From Palaemon carinicauda (taxonomy: Eukaryota > Arthropoda > Malacostraca > Decapoda > Palaemonidae), in the NCBI RefSeq assembly GCF_036898095.1, contig NC_090729.1:75106754-75170753 (forward strand): a stretch of 64,000 nucleotides of DNA, written 5' to 3'. The notes beneath the pieces were generated by a model. That model ran no database searches, was not told the DNA's origin, and worked only from the letters and a program-made list of their open reading frames with translations. Positions 37,351-47,511 of this stretch are shown piece after piece (position 1 is the first letter of the stretch; each line of letters starts with the position of its first letter). A program made the position numbers and the translations under genes.

Positions 37351-37614
37351 TTAGTCGCAGGGAGGAGGTACCCCCAGAAACCAGAGTGGCGATTCCACAA
37401 ACAGTAGACACGGAAGGCAAATTAAGTTAATAATTGCCAATCCTGCACCAAACACAGTCATAAGGACTTTAAATCCCGATGGGTGGAGGCTGTCTTCCAA
37501 TCTGTGCTGGGTTTCAGGCCTTGAAATAATGAACTGAAACAACTCACATAACAACCAGATGAGTAGTCCCACTGACATGAAGATAACTAACCATATCATT
37601 GTTAGGCTTAGGAT
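37351..37614 (-). CDS. Terminal coding exon of a two-pass membrane protein
   Basis: 87 codons plus stop, preceded by a classical acceptor (a run of T then CAG). Within the exon, residues 5-30 and 50-73 are hydrophobic, separated by a polar loop with SRPETQHRLEDS. The last 14 residues are Pro/Trp-rich and end in Cys-Asp. In the joined 126-residue protein the two membrane segments are about 44-69 and 89-112. The basic N-terminal exon next to the first segment predicts a cytosolic N-terminus by the positive-inside rule. No enzyme motif. Function unknown. It could alternatively join other upstream exons that I did not recognise. Confidence 0.6.
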   Translation of the reverse strand: MLSLTMIWLVIFMSVGLLIWLLCELFQFIISRPETQHRLEDSLHPSGFKVLMTVFGAGLAIINLICLPCLLFVESPLWFLGVPPPCD

Positions 37615-37927
37615 CTGAAAAAAAAAATAAGAAATTAATAAATAAAACAGGCGTTGTAGAGGGATCGTCCTTTTCTGTAGAGTTGATCATAAAAAAAAAA
37701 AAATACCGTGATTTAAAAAAAAATAGAAATGACAGCCTACAGATGTTTTACCTTTAAAGAATTAAGCTTGAGATAAGAAAATGTGCCAATATCTAGTCTC
37801 ACCTATTTGTATCTGTACTTCATTACTGCAATTATAGACAATTCATGCAATCATTAATACCAGCACCAAAAACGCGCACTTTAATACTATTATTATTATG
37901 ATTATTATTAGTCAGCAAAACTTTAGT

Positions 37928-37929
37928 GC

Positions 37930-37990
<61 letters not shown>
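37928..37990. repeat. (TA)n microsatellite
   Basis: TA tract of about 60 bp in intron 2 of the host gene. Confidence 0.95.
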
Positions 37991-37995
<5 letters not shown>

Positions 37996-38205
37996 CTCTG
38001 AATTATGAAAAGCCTAAGATCCACATTTCCATTATTCTGTGCTAACATTCCTTAGCACTTAATTTTTGTATCCAAATTTCTAACTTTTATTTTTCAATTA
38101 TATTATCCTGAAACCTCCTTAGGCATTCTGTCCTACTACTGTGCTTGTGATACTAGCCATGTGACTGGTCTGGATAAGAGTTTTCCCAGATGAACAGGAA
38201 TCTTA

Positions 38206-38700
38206 AGGTACCCTGACACTTGCACGAATTTGTGGCACGCATTGTCACGACTCGAGTCGTGAACTGGCATGAACTCATCGTGAACTGGAGTGAACTCGTC
38301 GTGAACCTGTCGTGACATCATGGCATGTCTTGGCGAGAATTTTGAAATGTTCAAAATTTTGGTCACAACAAAATTTTCGTGAACTATGCACGAACTGTTC
38401 GTGAACGCGTTGTGAACTCGTCAGGACGATGCGGGAGGATGCGTGCCATGCCATGACTGTCACAAACTGCCAAGAATAGTTCACGAACAGTTCACGTCGA
38501 GTTCACGAGTAATTGACGACATGTTCACGAATATGAGCGCATCACAGCGTGGCTGTGCCTTCCCGCAGACATGGCCACGTGTACTTCACGCATTGATGGC
38601 ACGAGCAGTTCACGACTAGTTTACACACTTCACACTGCATGGCACGAGGAGTTCATGACCAGTTCACGACCAGTTCACGCAAGTTCACGACTACTCTGCG
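38206..38700. repeat. Left terminal and subterminal region of the Harbinger element
   Basis: After the terminal CTGACACTTGCACGA, the 8-mer TCGTGAAC occurs five times (38225-38410), then its complement GTTCACGA six times (38475-38690), besides one-mismatch variants such as GTTCACGT. The orientation switch at about 38440 makes the region a loose inverted repeat. Arrays of a short motif near the ends are typical binding sites for the transposase or its DNA-binding partner. Confidence 0.88.
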
Positions 38701-38731
38701 ACATTAGCGCTCGCGTCAGTGTTGGGGGGCA

Positions 38732-38738
38732 TATATAG
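38732..38738 (+). promoter_or_regulatory. Putative TATA box of the MADF gene
   Basis: TATATAG directly inside the left subterminal array and pointing toward the MADF gene. About 130 bp of GC-richer leader follows before the LINE insertion. The mirrored arrangement at the other end (46181-46189) supports the assignment. Confidence 0.5.
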
Positions 38739-38863
38739 AGCTTCGAGGACACTGCTCGCCATTCCAGAGCTCGCCAGCGAAGAGACAACATACCTAAAAA
38801 TAAGCTGATAAAAGGAAGTGGGAGAAGGCCAGAAGCCAACAGGCTAGAGGCAGAGACCGCTGA

Positions 38864-41800
38864 TATTATTATTATTATTATTATTACTATCCAAGCTACA
38901 ACCCTAGTTGGAAAAGCAAGATGCTCCAGGGGCTCCAACAGGGAAAAATAGCCCAGTGAGGAAAGGAAATAAGGAAATAAATAAATGAAGAGAACAAATT
39001 AACAATAAATCATTCTAAAATACGTAACAACGTCAACACAGACATGTCATATATAAACTATTAACAACATCAAAAACAAATATGTCATAAATAAACTATA
39101 AAAAGACTCATGTCCGCCTGGTCAACAAAAAAGCATTTGCTCCAACTTTGAACTTTTGAAGTTCTACTGATTCAACCACCCGATTAGGAAGATCATTCCA
39201 CAACTTAGTAACAGCTGGAATAAAACTTCTAGAGTACTGCGTGGTATTGAGCCTCGTGATGGAGAAGGCCTGGCTATTAGAATTAACTGCCTGCCTAGTA
39301 TTACGAACAGGATAGAATTGTCCAGGGAGATCTGAATGTAAAGGATGGTCAGAGTTATGAAAAATCTTATGCAACATGCATAATGAACTAATTGAACGAC
39401 GGTGCCAGAGATTAATATCTAGATCAGGAATAAGAAATTTAATAGACCGTAAGTTTCTGTCCAACAAATTAAGATGAGAATCAGCAGCTGAAGACCAGAC
39501 AGGAGAACAATACTCAAAACAAGGTAGAATGAAAGAATTAAAACACTTCTTCAGAATAGATTGATCACCGAAAATCTTAAAAGACTTTCTCAATAAGCCT
39601 ATTTTTTGTGCAATTGAAGAAGACACAGACCTTATATGTTTCTCAAAAGTAAATTTACTGTCGAGAATCACACCTAAAATTTTGAAAGAGTCATACATAT
39701 TCAAAGAAACATTATCAATACTGAGATCCGGATGTTGAGGAGCCACCGTCCTTGACCTACTTACAATCATACTTTGAGTTTTGTTAGGATTCAACTTCAT
39801 ACCCCATAATTTGCACCATGCACTAATTCTAGCTAAATCTCTATTAAGGGATTCACCAACCCTAGATCTACATTCAGGGGATGGAATTGATGCAAAGAGA
39901 GTAGCATCATCTGCATATGCAACAAGCTTGTTTTCTGGGCCAAACCACATGTCATATGTATATAGTATGAAAAGTAATGGGCCAAGAACACTACCCTGTG
40001 GAACACCGGATATCACATTCCTATAATCACTATGGTGCCCATCAACAAAAACTCTTTGAGATCTATTACTTAAAAAATCAATAATAATGCTAAGAAACGA
40101 CCCACCCACTCCCAACTGTTTCAGTTTGAAAACAAGGGCCTCATGATTAACACGGTCAAAGGCAGCACTAAAATCAAGGCCAATCATACGAACTTCCCGA
40201 CCACAATCAAGGGATTTCTGTACAGCATTGGAGATTGTAAGAAGGGCATCACATGCTCCAAGGCCTTTACGAAAACCAAATTGCAAACTAGGGAGTAGAT
40301 GATTACCTTCAGCAAACCTATTAAGACGTTTTGCCAGAAGACGTTCAAAAACTTTAGAAAATATGGGAGTTATGGAAATTGGGCGGTAATCAGTGGGACT
40401 TGAGCTACCACAAACACATTTACATAGAGGAGTAACATTACCAATTCTCCAACTAGTGCTAAAAGCTCCTCTTCTTGCTATCTTGCGCAAAATAACTGAT
40501 AACTTTGGAGCTAAGAAATCTGCTGTCTTTATAAAAAACAAAGGAAAAATACCATTAGGGTCTACACCTCAATAAGCATCAAGGTCCACCAACAGAGCTT
40601 TAATCTCACGAGATCAAAAAGCTAAACTAGTTAGTTTAGCCTCAGGAAAACAGGAATGAGGAAGTTCAAGTTTTTCAATACTCTGTTTACTGTCAAAAAG
40701 TTCAGCCAAAAGGGTTGCCTTTTCCTTTGGACAGTGAGTGACTGAGCCATCTGGTTTAAGTAAAGGAGGAACTGTTGCATCTACACCACCAAAGAGTGCA
40801 GATTTAAGGGTAGACCACCATTTATGTTCCTGAGTTGTACCAGAAAGTGTTTCTTTTATGGTTAAATTGTACTCCTTTTCAGCTGAGGCATAAACTCTCT
40901 GAGCAAAAGCTCGAAGCTGAGTATAGTTGTTCCAGGTCAAATCTGATCTGTTACCCTTCCAAAGATGATAGGCCTCCTGTTTCTCCAAATAAGCACGTCT
41001 ACAATCATCATTGAACCACGGTTTGTCCTTCACTCGGTACCTTAGCACACGAGAAGGGATACGCCTATCAATTATATTGACTAGATTCTCATTCAAAGGG
41101 ACAACAGGATCTACACTATTATATAATTGTGACCAATTCAAGCACAAAAGATCAGGTAAAATCCCATTCCAGTCTGCTTGGGATTTCATATAAATTTTAC
41201 AAGAATATGATATATCAGGGACAGGCTGCTCAGTCTTCACTAATTATGAAATCAAGGCATGATCAGATGTCCCGACTGGAGAACCAACCTTACTAGTTAT
41301 AACGCCAGGGGAGTCAGTGTATACGAGGTCCAAGCAATTACCAGACCTGTGAGTAGCTTCATTTATGATTTGCTCACAGCCTGATTCAGAGGCAAAGACT
41401 AAAGATCTTAAGCCATGGCGATCGGTAGGAGAGATAGAACTTAACCACTCCCTATGGTGAGCATTAAAATCACCAACAAAGACAAAAGAAGCCTTTCTAT
41501 CATCTTCTTGTTTCTTGTATCTTAGCCATAATGGTAAGAAGACAATCGAAGATAGAACCATCTATGTCTGGATTCCGGTAGATCGAACACAAATAAAAGT
41601 TGTTATGCCTGCCACAAACTTTTATTACCTGAATCTCATGACATCCACATTGATAGCAGGACTTATGAGAAGCAGGGTACTCGGTCCTAATATACACCGC
41701 CATTCCCCTGACCCTAGGGATGGCATCACGTTTCAACATTATTGGCTTCTTAAAACCAGTTATAAGGAGCTCAAATGAGTGCCTCATATTAGAAACCAAA

Positions 41801-42772
41801 GTTTCTGAGCACAAAAGAATATCATACTGTCTGGACGCAACTGTAAGGTCTTGGATATTTGCATGAAGACCACGAATATTGCAATACAAAAGACGACATT
41901 GACGAAATCTAGGACGTACTGGTCCCGGATTTCGCTCAATGTCTCCAGACAGCATAAGAATTAATAGAAATAAAAAAGAGACATCATACTTAAAAACTAG
42001 ATTAACAAGAATTATAACAAAAACAATACATACAGAATTATAAACAAAGTGATTGATGATACCCATAGACTATAGTAAAAAGTCGGAAAAACTGGTCAAC
42101 ATGGAGGAGTTGATACATCATGCAAGGCTAAATACCCTCCAGGATAGCCACTTCAACTGAAGGGAGGACAGTAAGGATGGTTTTGAGAAGAAAAATAATC
42201 AGAAAAAGGAAAATACAACCTCTTGATAAACCACCAAGCATCCATGGCCCTTCTATAAAGCCTGCCCAACACACCATTTCAAAAAACAAGAGGAAGAAAA
42301 AAAAATAAAAAAAAATAAGATAGAATTGTGTGCCTGAGTGTACCCTCAAGCAAGAGAACTCCAACCCAAGACAGTGGAAGACCATGGTACAGAGGCTATG
42401 GCACTACCCAAGACTAGAGAACAGTGGTTTAATTTTGGAGTGTCCTCCTAGAAGAGCTGCTTACCACAGCTAAAGAGTCTCTTCTACCCTTACCAAGAGG
42501 AAAGTACACTGAACAAATTGCAGTACAGTAATTAACCCCTTGGGTGAAGAAGTGTTAAGTATCTCATTGTTGTCAGGTGTATGAGGAAAGACGAGAATAT
42601 GTAAAGAATAGGCCAAACTATTCTGTGTAAGTGTAGGCAAAGAAAAAATAAGCCGTGACCAGAGAAAGGGATCCAATGCATTACTGTCTGGCCATTCAAA
42701 GGATCCAATACCTCTCTAGTGATAGTATCTCAACGGGCGGCTGGTGCCCTGGCCAACCTACTACCTATAGAG
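38864..42772 (-). mobile_element. CR1/jockey-type LINE inserted in the Harbinger leader
   Basis: Minus-strand element of about 3.9 kb. 3' end: (ATT)n at 38864, tail as in the other family members. 5' end: ATAGGTAGTAGG at 42772, the same terminus as the short element at 24531. Order: 5' UTR-like region (42772-42067), hydrophobic leader and 2A-like motif, endonuclease, linker, reverse transcriptase (39108-40541), 3' UTR. It separates the Harbinger TATA box from the MADF coding region, so it lies in that gene's 5' UTR. Most complete family copy in the window. No clear target-site duplication was seen. Confidence 0.9.
39108..42066 (-). pseudogene. LINE polyprotein: 2A-like leader, APE endonuclease, reverse transcriptase
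   Basis: From ATG at 42066: hydrophobic residues 11-39, then D42-I-E-R-N-P-G-P49, a 2A-like motif (DxExNPGP). Endonuclease follows: CNIRGLHANIQDL, CSETL, then GDFNAHHREW and GTSDHALIS, matching APE-type metal-binding and catalytic blocks. Linker 41240-40614. RT: GFRKGLGACDALL, GLDFSAAFDRVNHEAL, GVPQGSVLGPLLF and AYADDATLFASIP (catalytic YADD), then a thumb with LWNDLPNRVVES near the end and a stop at 39108. Damage is light: one frameshift near 41510 and in-frame stops at 41246-41244 (TAA), 40616-40614 (TGA) and 40571-40569 (TGA). The RT domain is fully open over 477 codons. Confidence 0.93.
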
Positions 42773-42867
42773 ATAATTCTTCTCACTCATCAATATCAAG
42801 TCTCGATCTCGTGATCCCGGAGACACAGCAGGAAACAAGCCAGAGACAGCCATCCAGTGAGGACGAG

Positions 42868-44280
42868 ATGAAGCAGAAGAAGCGGGTCCGGATGTCGAAG
42901 AAAGAAATCCCTGACTACCACTGGACTGAAGTGGCAGAGACTAGGTTGGCCGACCTTGTGAAGGAGAACCCCATGCTGTTTGACAAGAAGCACAAGGAGT
43001 GGATCGACGTGGTAGCCAAGAACAGCCGGTGGGAACAACTTGGAGAGCAGCTGGAGCCTCCTGCCACTGGTGGCCAATGCAAGAAGCGTTACGAGAACTT
43101 GAGGACCAGGGTTGGGAAGGTTATGAAGAAGGAGAAGAAGAGGGGAGCTGGCCAGCCCCAAAGGAGTGCCCGTGATGACCAGATCATGGAGACATGTTTT
43201 TTCCTCATACAACACATCGTCCGGGGAGAGACAGTCCCCAGTGAGCAGTTTGCTGGCTCAGAGTCAGGTGCAGTGACGGTCAGTGACGGAGACGATGATG
43301 AAGTGAGGTCCACAAGTTCCCACAGCCAAGCATCTACTAGCACCTGGAAGGACAAGGGCAAGGGGAAGCGGTCCATCCTAACAACAGAAGCCACACCCAG
43401 CGACACCTGGGTGTCCCACAAGGACATCAGTACTGTAGTGAAAAATGTGAGAATCCCAATGTCTACATGTAGATTGTATTCCAGTTTCATCCATTGTTTT
43501 TGACATAGAATGTTCAATATGTTGCATTGAAATGCTGTACTAAATTGTAATAATGTTTGTATGTTTCAGATCATGTCCAAAGCAGATTCCTTGGGGACCT
43601 CGTTCACCGGCCAGCACAAGATCGTTCACGATTTTTCGTGCCTGCTGGAAGGCCACATGCATGCCATCCCAGAGGACTACTGGCATGAATTCCAGATAGA
43701 GTACCTCAACCTTGTACACTGCTACAGGCAGTGGCGTTAGGTCTTCCAGCAGCCACATCAACAACCAATCATGATGACCTGGCCAGGCCCACAGCAGCAG
43801 CAACCTTGGCAGCCCCCTTATCAGCAGCAGTTCTGGCATCCACCTCAACCAGCAACCCCGCAGGCACCACCAGAGCAGCAGCAGCAGCATCGTCCAGCCA
43901 GTCATCCATCCTGGATGCCGCCCCAATCACCACAGTATTGAGGCCAGTCTTCCTGGCCCCGTACCACGGAGTGGCAATCAGGGATGCCACCTCCACCGTC
44001 AGCCACCCTTGTCCAGGTTCCTTCACCATCAACTTCATTATCGTCACCCACCCTTGTCCAGACTCCTTCACCAACACCTTCATTATTGTCGCTGTCAGCC
44101 ATATTCAAGACACCTCTGACACCACTCAGCTTCCCGGTCCTGACCCCGGGGTCCGTCGAGAGCAACCTAGAAGAGGGAATGTCACCCTCACCCCTCTACA
44201 CCTCCAAGGAACTCAACACCACGCCAGTCCAGGAGGCATCCCCACGCAGCAGTAAAACTACCACCAAGGACACTGACTGA
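42868..44280 (+). pseudogene. Harbinger MADF-domain DNA-binding protein
   Basis: The second gene that Harbinger elements carry; it is thought to bind the ends and bring the transposase to the nucleus. ATG at 42868 is the first after the LINE junction. Residues 20-110 form a MADF/SANT-like domain: TRLADLVKENPMLFDKKHKE, WEQLGEQL, CKKRYENLRTRVGKVMKKEK. An acidic Ser-rich stretch and KDKGKGKRS follow. An intron is likely: donor AAT|GTGAGA at 43447, acceptor TTTCAG|ATC at 43569, phase 0. Exon 2 runs to 44280 and encodes a Gln/Pro-rich tail (QQPHQQP, PGPQQQQPWQPP) and a Ser/Thr/Pro-rich end. Two in-frame stops, TAG at 43738 (probably from CAG) and TGA at 43939 (probably from TGG), break it. Reading 42655-42867 as coding is wrong because that stretch is LINE. 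Confidence 0.82.
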
Positions 44281-44770
44281 GATGAGATGTGACACTTGTA
44301 AATATTTGTAAATAATTGGACTGTGATAATTGTACACATTGGATGTTTTCTATTTTAATGTAAATAAAATGATTTCTTATTTCAAAACACTTAATTTTCT
44401 CTATAACCTTAAAATAAAGAGAAAGAAAATGGAAACGAAAAAATTATAAAAGAAAAATAAACCAAAAAAATTTTGATGTTTGCTGTTTTAATGAAAATAA
44501 AATGAATTCTTATTTCAAAACACTTAGTTTTCTGTATAACCTTAAAATAAAGTGAAAGAAAATGGACACGAAAAAAAAAATTAAAAAAAGGAATGAAAAA
44601 TAAACCAAAAAATAAAGGGCAAAAAAATCCAGCAAGGACAAGGACTGAGATGAGATGAGACACTTGTAAATATTTGTAAATAATTGGACTGTGATACTTG
44701 TACATATATGATGTCTGCTGTTTTAATGTAAATAAAATGCTTTCTTATTTAAGAAAATAAAGGGCAACAA
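44281..44770. repeat. Triplicated 3' UTR with poly(A) signals
   Basis: The downstream sequence of the MADF gene is partly repeated three times: GACACTTGTAAATATTTGTA occurs at about 44291 and 44660, and TGTTTTAATG.AAATAAAATG (with a TGTTTTC variant in the first copy) at about 44344, 44480 and 44718. Each copy has an AATAAA. Since the transposase gene ends at 44801 from the other side, this is the shared convergent termination zone. Confidence 0.8.
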
Positions 44771-44800
44771 AAAAATACACACGAAAAATGTACGTTTCTT

Positions 44801-46126
44801 TTATTTCAAAAATGGAACAACTACTACAATTCTTTCTTGCCAACGGACAGCACCAGCAGGGGACATGTAGTAATGTGAAAGGTAGTCTCGCTGATCCTTT
44901 GCATCCTTCTGGGTATGATAGCCGGTTAGAGGCACCAGCCCCTGCAGGTGTTGCTCAGTCCTCCATCCACCAGGGATCAGATCATGTGTGTCCGGATCTT
45001 CGTAGTCCACTTCTGAAATTGAGTGTGAGTATCTGATGAGGATGAGGTTGTGCAGAACACAGACACACATGGTGATCAGGTTGATGGTGTCGGGGTTCTG
45101 CTGCATCGTCGTGTAGAAGCAACGGAACCTTTGACTTAAAATTCCAAAGGCATTCTCCACAACATGTCGGGCACGAGACAACCTGTAGCTATATATGCGT
45201 TCTTGTAGGACTTGTGACCGATGGGAGAATGGTTTCATCATCCAGGTTCGGAGAGCAAAGGTGTCATCCCCTACGAAGTGATAGGGCACTGGGGGGTCAT
45301 CATTAGGGAGTGGTTCTGGTTGAGGCACTCCAGCTCTGTTGTCTTCTACAGCATCATGCAGGGAACAGTTGCTCCATGTTCCTCCATCCGACGCACCACC
45401 GTCTGCCCTAACATTCACATAGAGGAACTTGTAGGTAGCATCTGCCACTGCCATCAGTACAATGCTGTGGAAGCCCTTGTAGTTGTAGTAGTAAGAGCCA
45501 GCATTGCGTGTCTTCTTTATGGCGATGTGCTTTCCATCCACAGCCCCCAGACAGTTGGGGTAATTCCATCTGGAGCTGAACCTGGCAGCAACTTCCTTCC
45601 AGTCCTCTTCAGTTTTGGGGCAGCACAGCACTTCGTCCTTGTAGACCGCGATGATGGCTTTACACACCTCTCGGGTATGAACTTGCAGATGGTATTTGCT
45701 TCAACCCTGAAGCTGTACAGCAGACTTTGATAGGAATTTCCAGTGGCTAAAAAGCGGAGGGTGGCAGCCAGCTTGAGTCCAACTTGAAGCAGTTCCCTCA
45801 TGAAGGTGAACTGCTTCTGCAGGTGAGGGGTTAACTTCTCAACCATCTCTTGGAACAGGTCAGGTGTGATTCTGAGGTAATTTTTGTAGCCCCTTTGATC
45901 TTCCTTGTGGAGCAGTCAATAGACTGTCATACTGTCCAAACTCGTGCCTTCTGGTTAACCATTCCCTGACCCACACTTTCCTTTGTATCTTTCTTCGAGG
46001 TGGGGTTGCCTTTTGTTTCTCTTCTTCCTCTGCCAGCCTTTTCTGCTGCTCTCCAACAATGGCTAGAGCAGCTGCCAGGTATAGGTATCTTCTCCTCTTT
46101 GCAATGGTGTCTCTGACAGTAAGCAT
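44801..46126 (-). pseudogene. PIF/Harbinger transposase (HARBI1-like), two compensating frameshifts
   Basis: DDE endonuclease of the PIF/Harbinger superfamily. ATG at 46126, about 55 nt after a TATA box. N-terminal part: KRRRYLYLAAALAIV, then KVWVREWLTRRHEFGQYDSL, typical of the family. A two-base loss near 45913 shifts frame to LHKEDQRGYKNYLRITPDLF and EKLTPHLQKQFTFMRELLQV. A two-base gain in GAGAGG near 45673 restores the first frame: VCKAIIAVYKDEV, CLGAVDGKHIAIK (first Asp), VNVRADGGASDGGTWSN (second Asp), FVGDDTFALR, and SRARHVVENAFGILSQRFR (Glu). All three catalytic residues are present. The last 288 codons are open to the stop at 44801. Total length of about 440 residues is normal. Confidence 0.9.
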
Positions 46127-46180
46127 TGTTGTCTCTTCCACAGCGAATCAAAGAATGTCCTCGGGTTGGAGAAGCCCCGT

Positions 46181-46189
46181 TTTTATATG
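46181..46189 (-). promoter_or_regulatory. Putative TATA box of the transposase gene
   Basis: ATATAAAAA on the minus strand (CCATATAAAAACGGGG), 55 nt before the ATG and just inside the right subterminal array. Confidence 0.55.
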
Positions 46190-46199
46190 GCGTGGCCAA

Positions 46200-46480
46200 G
46201 TCGGCACGACACCATCCGCATTGCGTGAACTCGTCGTGCCAAGGGGGGAAGTGCGCAAACTATGCGCAAACTATACGAGAACTCGTTGTGCCAGTTCGTG
46301 TCAATGTGAACACGAATGGGCACACATTCATGAACTATTCGTGAACTCGTCGTGAACTCATCGTGAACTATGCGTGAACTCATCGTGAACAGTGCGGGAA
46401 CCTCCCAGTTCGTGCCACAAAATGTCACGACTTGCCACGACAAATTCGTGGCAAAAAGTCGTGCAAGTGTCAGCCTGGCT
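46200..46480. repeat. Right terminal and subterminal region of the Harbinger element
   Basis: Holds four exact TCGTGAAC motifs (46330-46390) and several variants (GCGTGAAC, CACGAATT), then the terminal sequence GTCGTGCAAGTGTCAG and the TTA duplication. Fewer motifs than on the left and almost all in one orientation. Confidence 0.85.
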
Positions 46481-46756
46481 TTAGAATCAACCATAGACAT
46501 TATCCAATCCCACCTCGCGAAGGGTATGGGGATGTAACAAGCATTATTTCTATACTAGGTTACAGGTTATACAAGGGAAATGGTTATTACCTGCAAACAG
46601 CTAAGGCCAGCTTGCAGAGGACCATGGGTGCTGTTTCAAAGAGAGGGAAAGGTGAAAGAAAGAGCCAGTCATTCCTAATATTCACCCCAGACTAATCCTG
46701 GATAACCTATGCCCTCAACCACCTTTTACGTGTCCAGCAAGGAGCTTTTACATAGC

Positions 46757-47000
46757 ATGGAGTGATCATGAGTGGAAGGTGAATCCGTTGTTGTTTGCAA
46801 ATGATACTGTATTGGTTGCAGACTCGGAGAAGCTGTGTCTGTGTTAATTAGTGACAGTTTGGAAGGATGTGTGAGAGGGGGAAGTTGCAAGTTAATGTGA
46901 GTAAATGTAAGGGTATGAGATGCACAAGGGAGGATAGTGCTAGACTGAATGCCATGATGAATGGAGAGTTAATTGAGGAAGTAAACCAGTTTAAGGTAAT
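46757..47000 (+). pseudogene. Non-LTR reverse transcriptase fragment
   Basis: EWKVNPLLFANDTVLVADSE corresponds to the RT catalytic box FADDTALVADSE with the first Asp read as Asn. The thumb region follows in broken frames (CERGKLQVNVSKCKGM, NGELIEEVNQF). Resembles the group of arthropod RTs with the phrase LLFADDTALVAD. It ends abruptly at about 47000. Confidence 0.7.
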
Positions 47001-47158
47001 TAAACTAAAATAACCAAGAATAAAAATAACCTTGATGTTGCTAAAGGTCCCAGGAACTGATACGCGGTTTGTCGAAACGTGATATTTACCTTCACCAAGA
47101 CGGCTAATAGCATGATGATCAAGTGTGGATGTGGGCTGCCCCAACTGTCATTAAATTC

Positions 47159-47159
47159 C

Positions 47160-47202
<43 letters not shown>
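47159..47202. repeat. C-run and poly-T tract
   Basis: C9 followed by about 34 T. It could be the poly(A) tail of a minus-strand retroinsert, but no parent sequence is recognised next to it. Confidence 0.9.
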
Positions 47203-47206
<4 letters not shown>

Positions 47207-47217
47207 ACGAAATAAGA

Positions 47218-47339
47218 AGCTGCTGTCTGGACTCATCTTAATTTGCTGGAAAAAAATTAGCGCCTATCATATTTCTTATCCATGATCTGGATATTAATCT
47301 CTGGCAGCGTAGTTCGTTCAGTTAGTTCTGAGTTCAACA

Positions 47340-47404
<65 letters not shown>

Positions 47405-47493
47405 ATTTTTCATAATTCTGACCATCCTTTACATTCAGATTTTCACAGACAGTACCATCCTGATCACAATACCAAGCATGCAGTTAATAAATC
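47218..47493 (+). mobile_element. LINE C-terminal fragment split by a (TA)n tract
   Basis: 47218-47341 matches the LINE region encoding LNLLDRNLRSIKFLIPDLDI. After a pure TA tract (47342-47401) the match resumes with AAGATTTTTCATAATTCTGA up to about 47493. The left and right parts are neighbours in the LINE with about 20 bp missing, so the microsatellite arose or expanded inside the fragment. Confidence 0.85.
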
Positions 47494-47511
47494 TCATTAG
47501 AAGCTACTTAC

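Larger units (their letters stand above)
38206..46480. mobile_element. PIF/Harbinger DNA transposon with matching ends, carrying a nested LINE
   Basis: Left end 38206 (AGGTACCCTGACACTTGCAC) and right end 46480 (reverse complement AGCCAGGCTGACACTTGCAC) share CTGACACTTGCACGA and further matches such as TTTG..GCACG. TTA flanks both ends (38203-38205 and 46481-46483), the 3-bp target duplication typical of PIF/Harbinger. Inside are a MADF-domain gene (+) and a DDE transposase gene (-), convergent, as expected for the family. Removing the nested LINE leaves about 4.4 kb. Both genes are damaged, so the copy is probably immobile by itself. It lies inside intron 2 of the host gene. Its internal CpG content and readable proteins suggest a fairly recent insertion. 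Confidence 0.93.

Noticed and set aside
42655..42867. N-terminal extension of the MADF protein to 42655
   Set aside because: This part is the 5' end of the inserted LINE, shared with the short elements at 24.5 and 55.6 kb. The gene's own sequence begins after 42772.
43731..44280. Overlapping frames at 43731-44280 in other phases, on both strands
   Set aside because: Shadows of the second MADF exon, whose own frame runs 43570-44280 with two stops.
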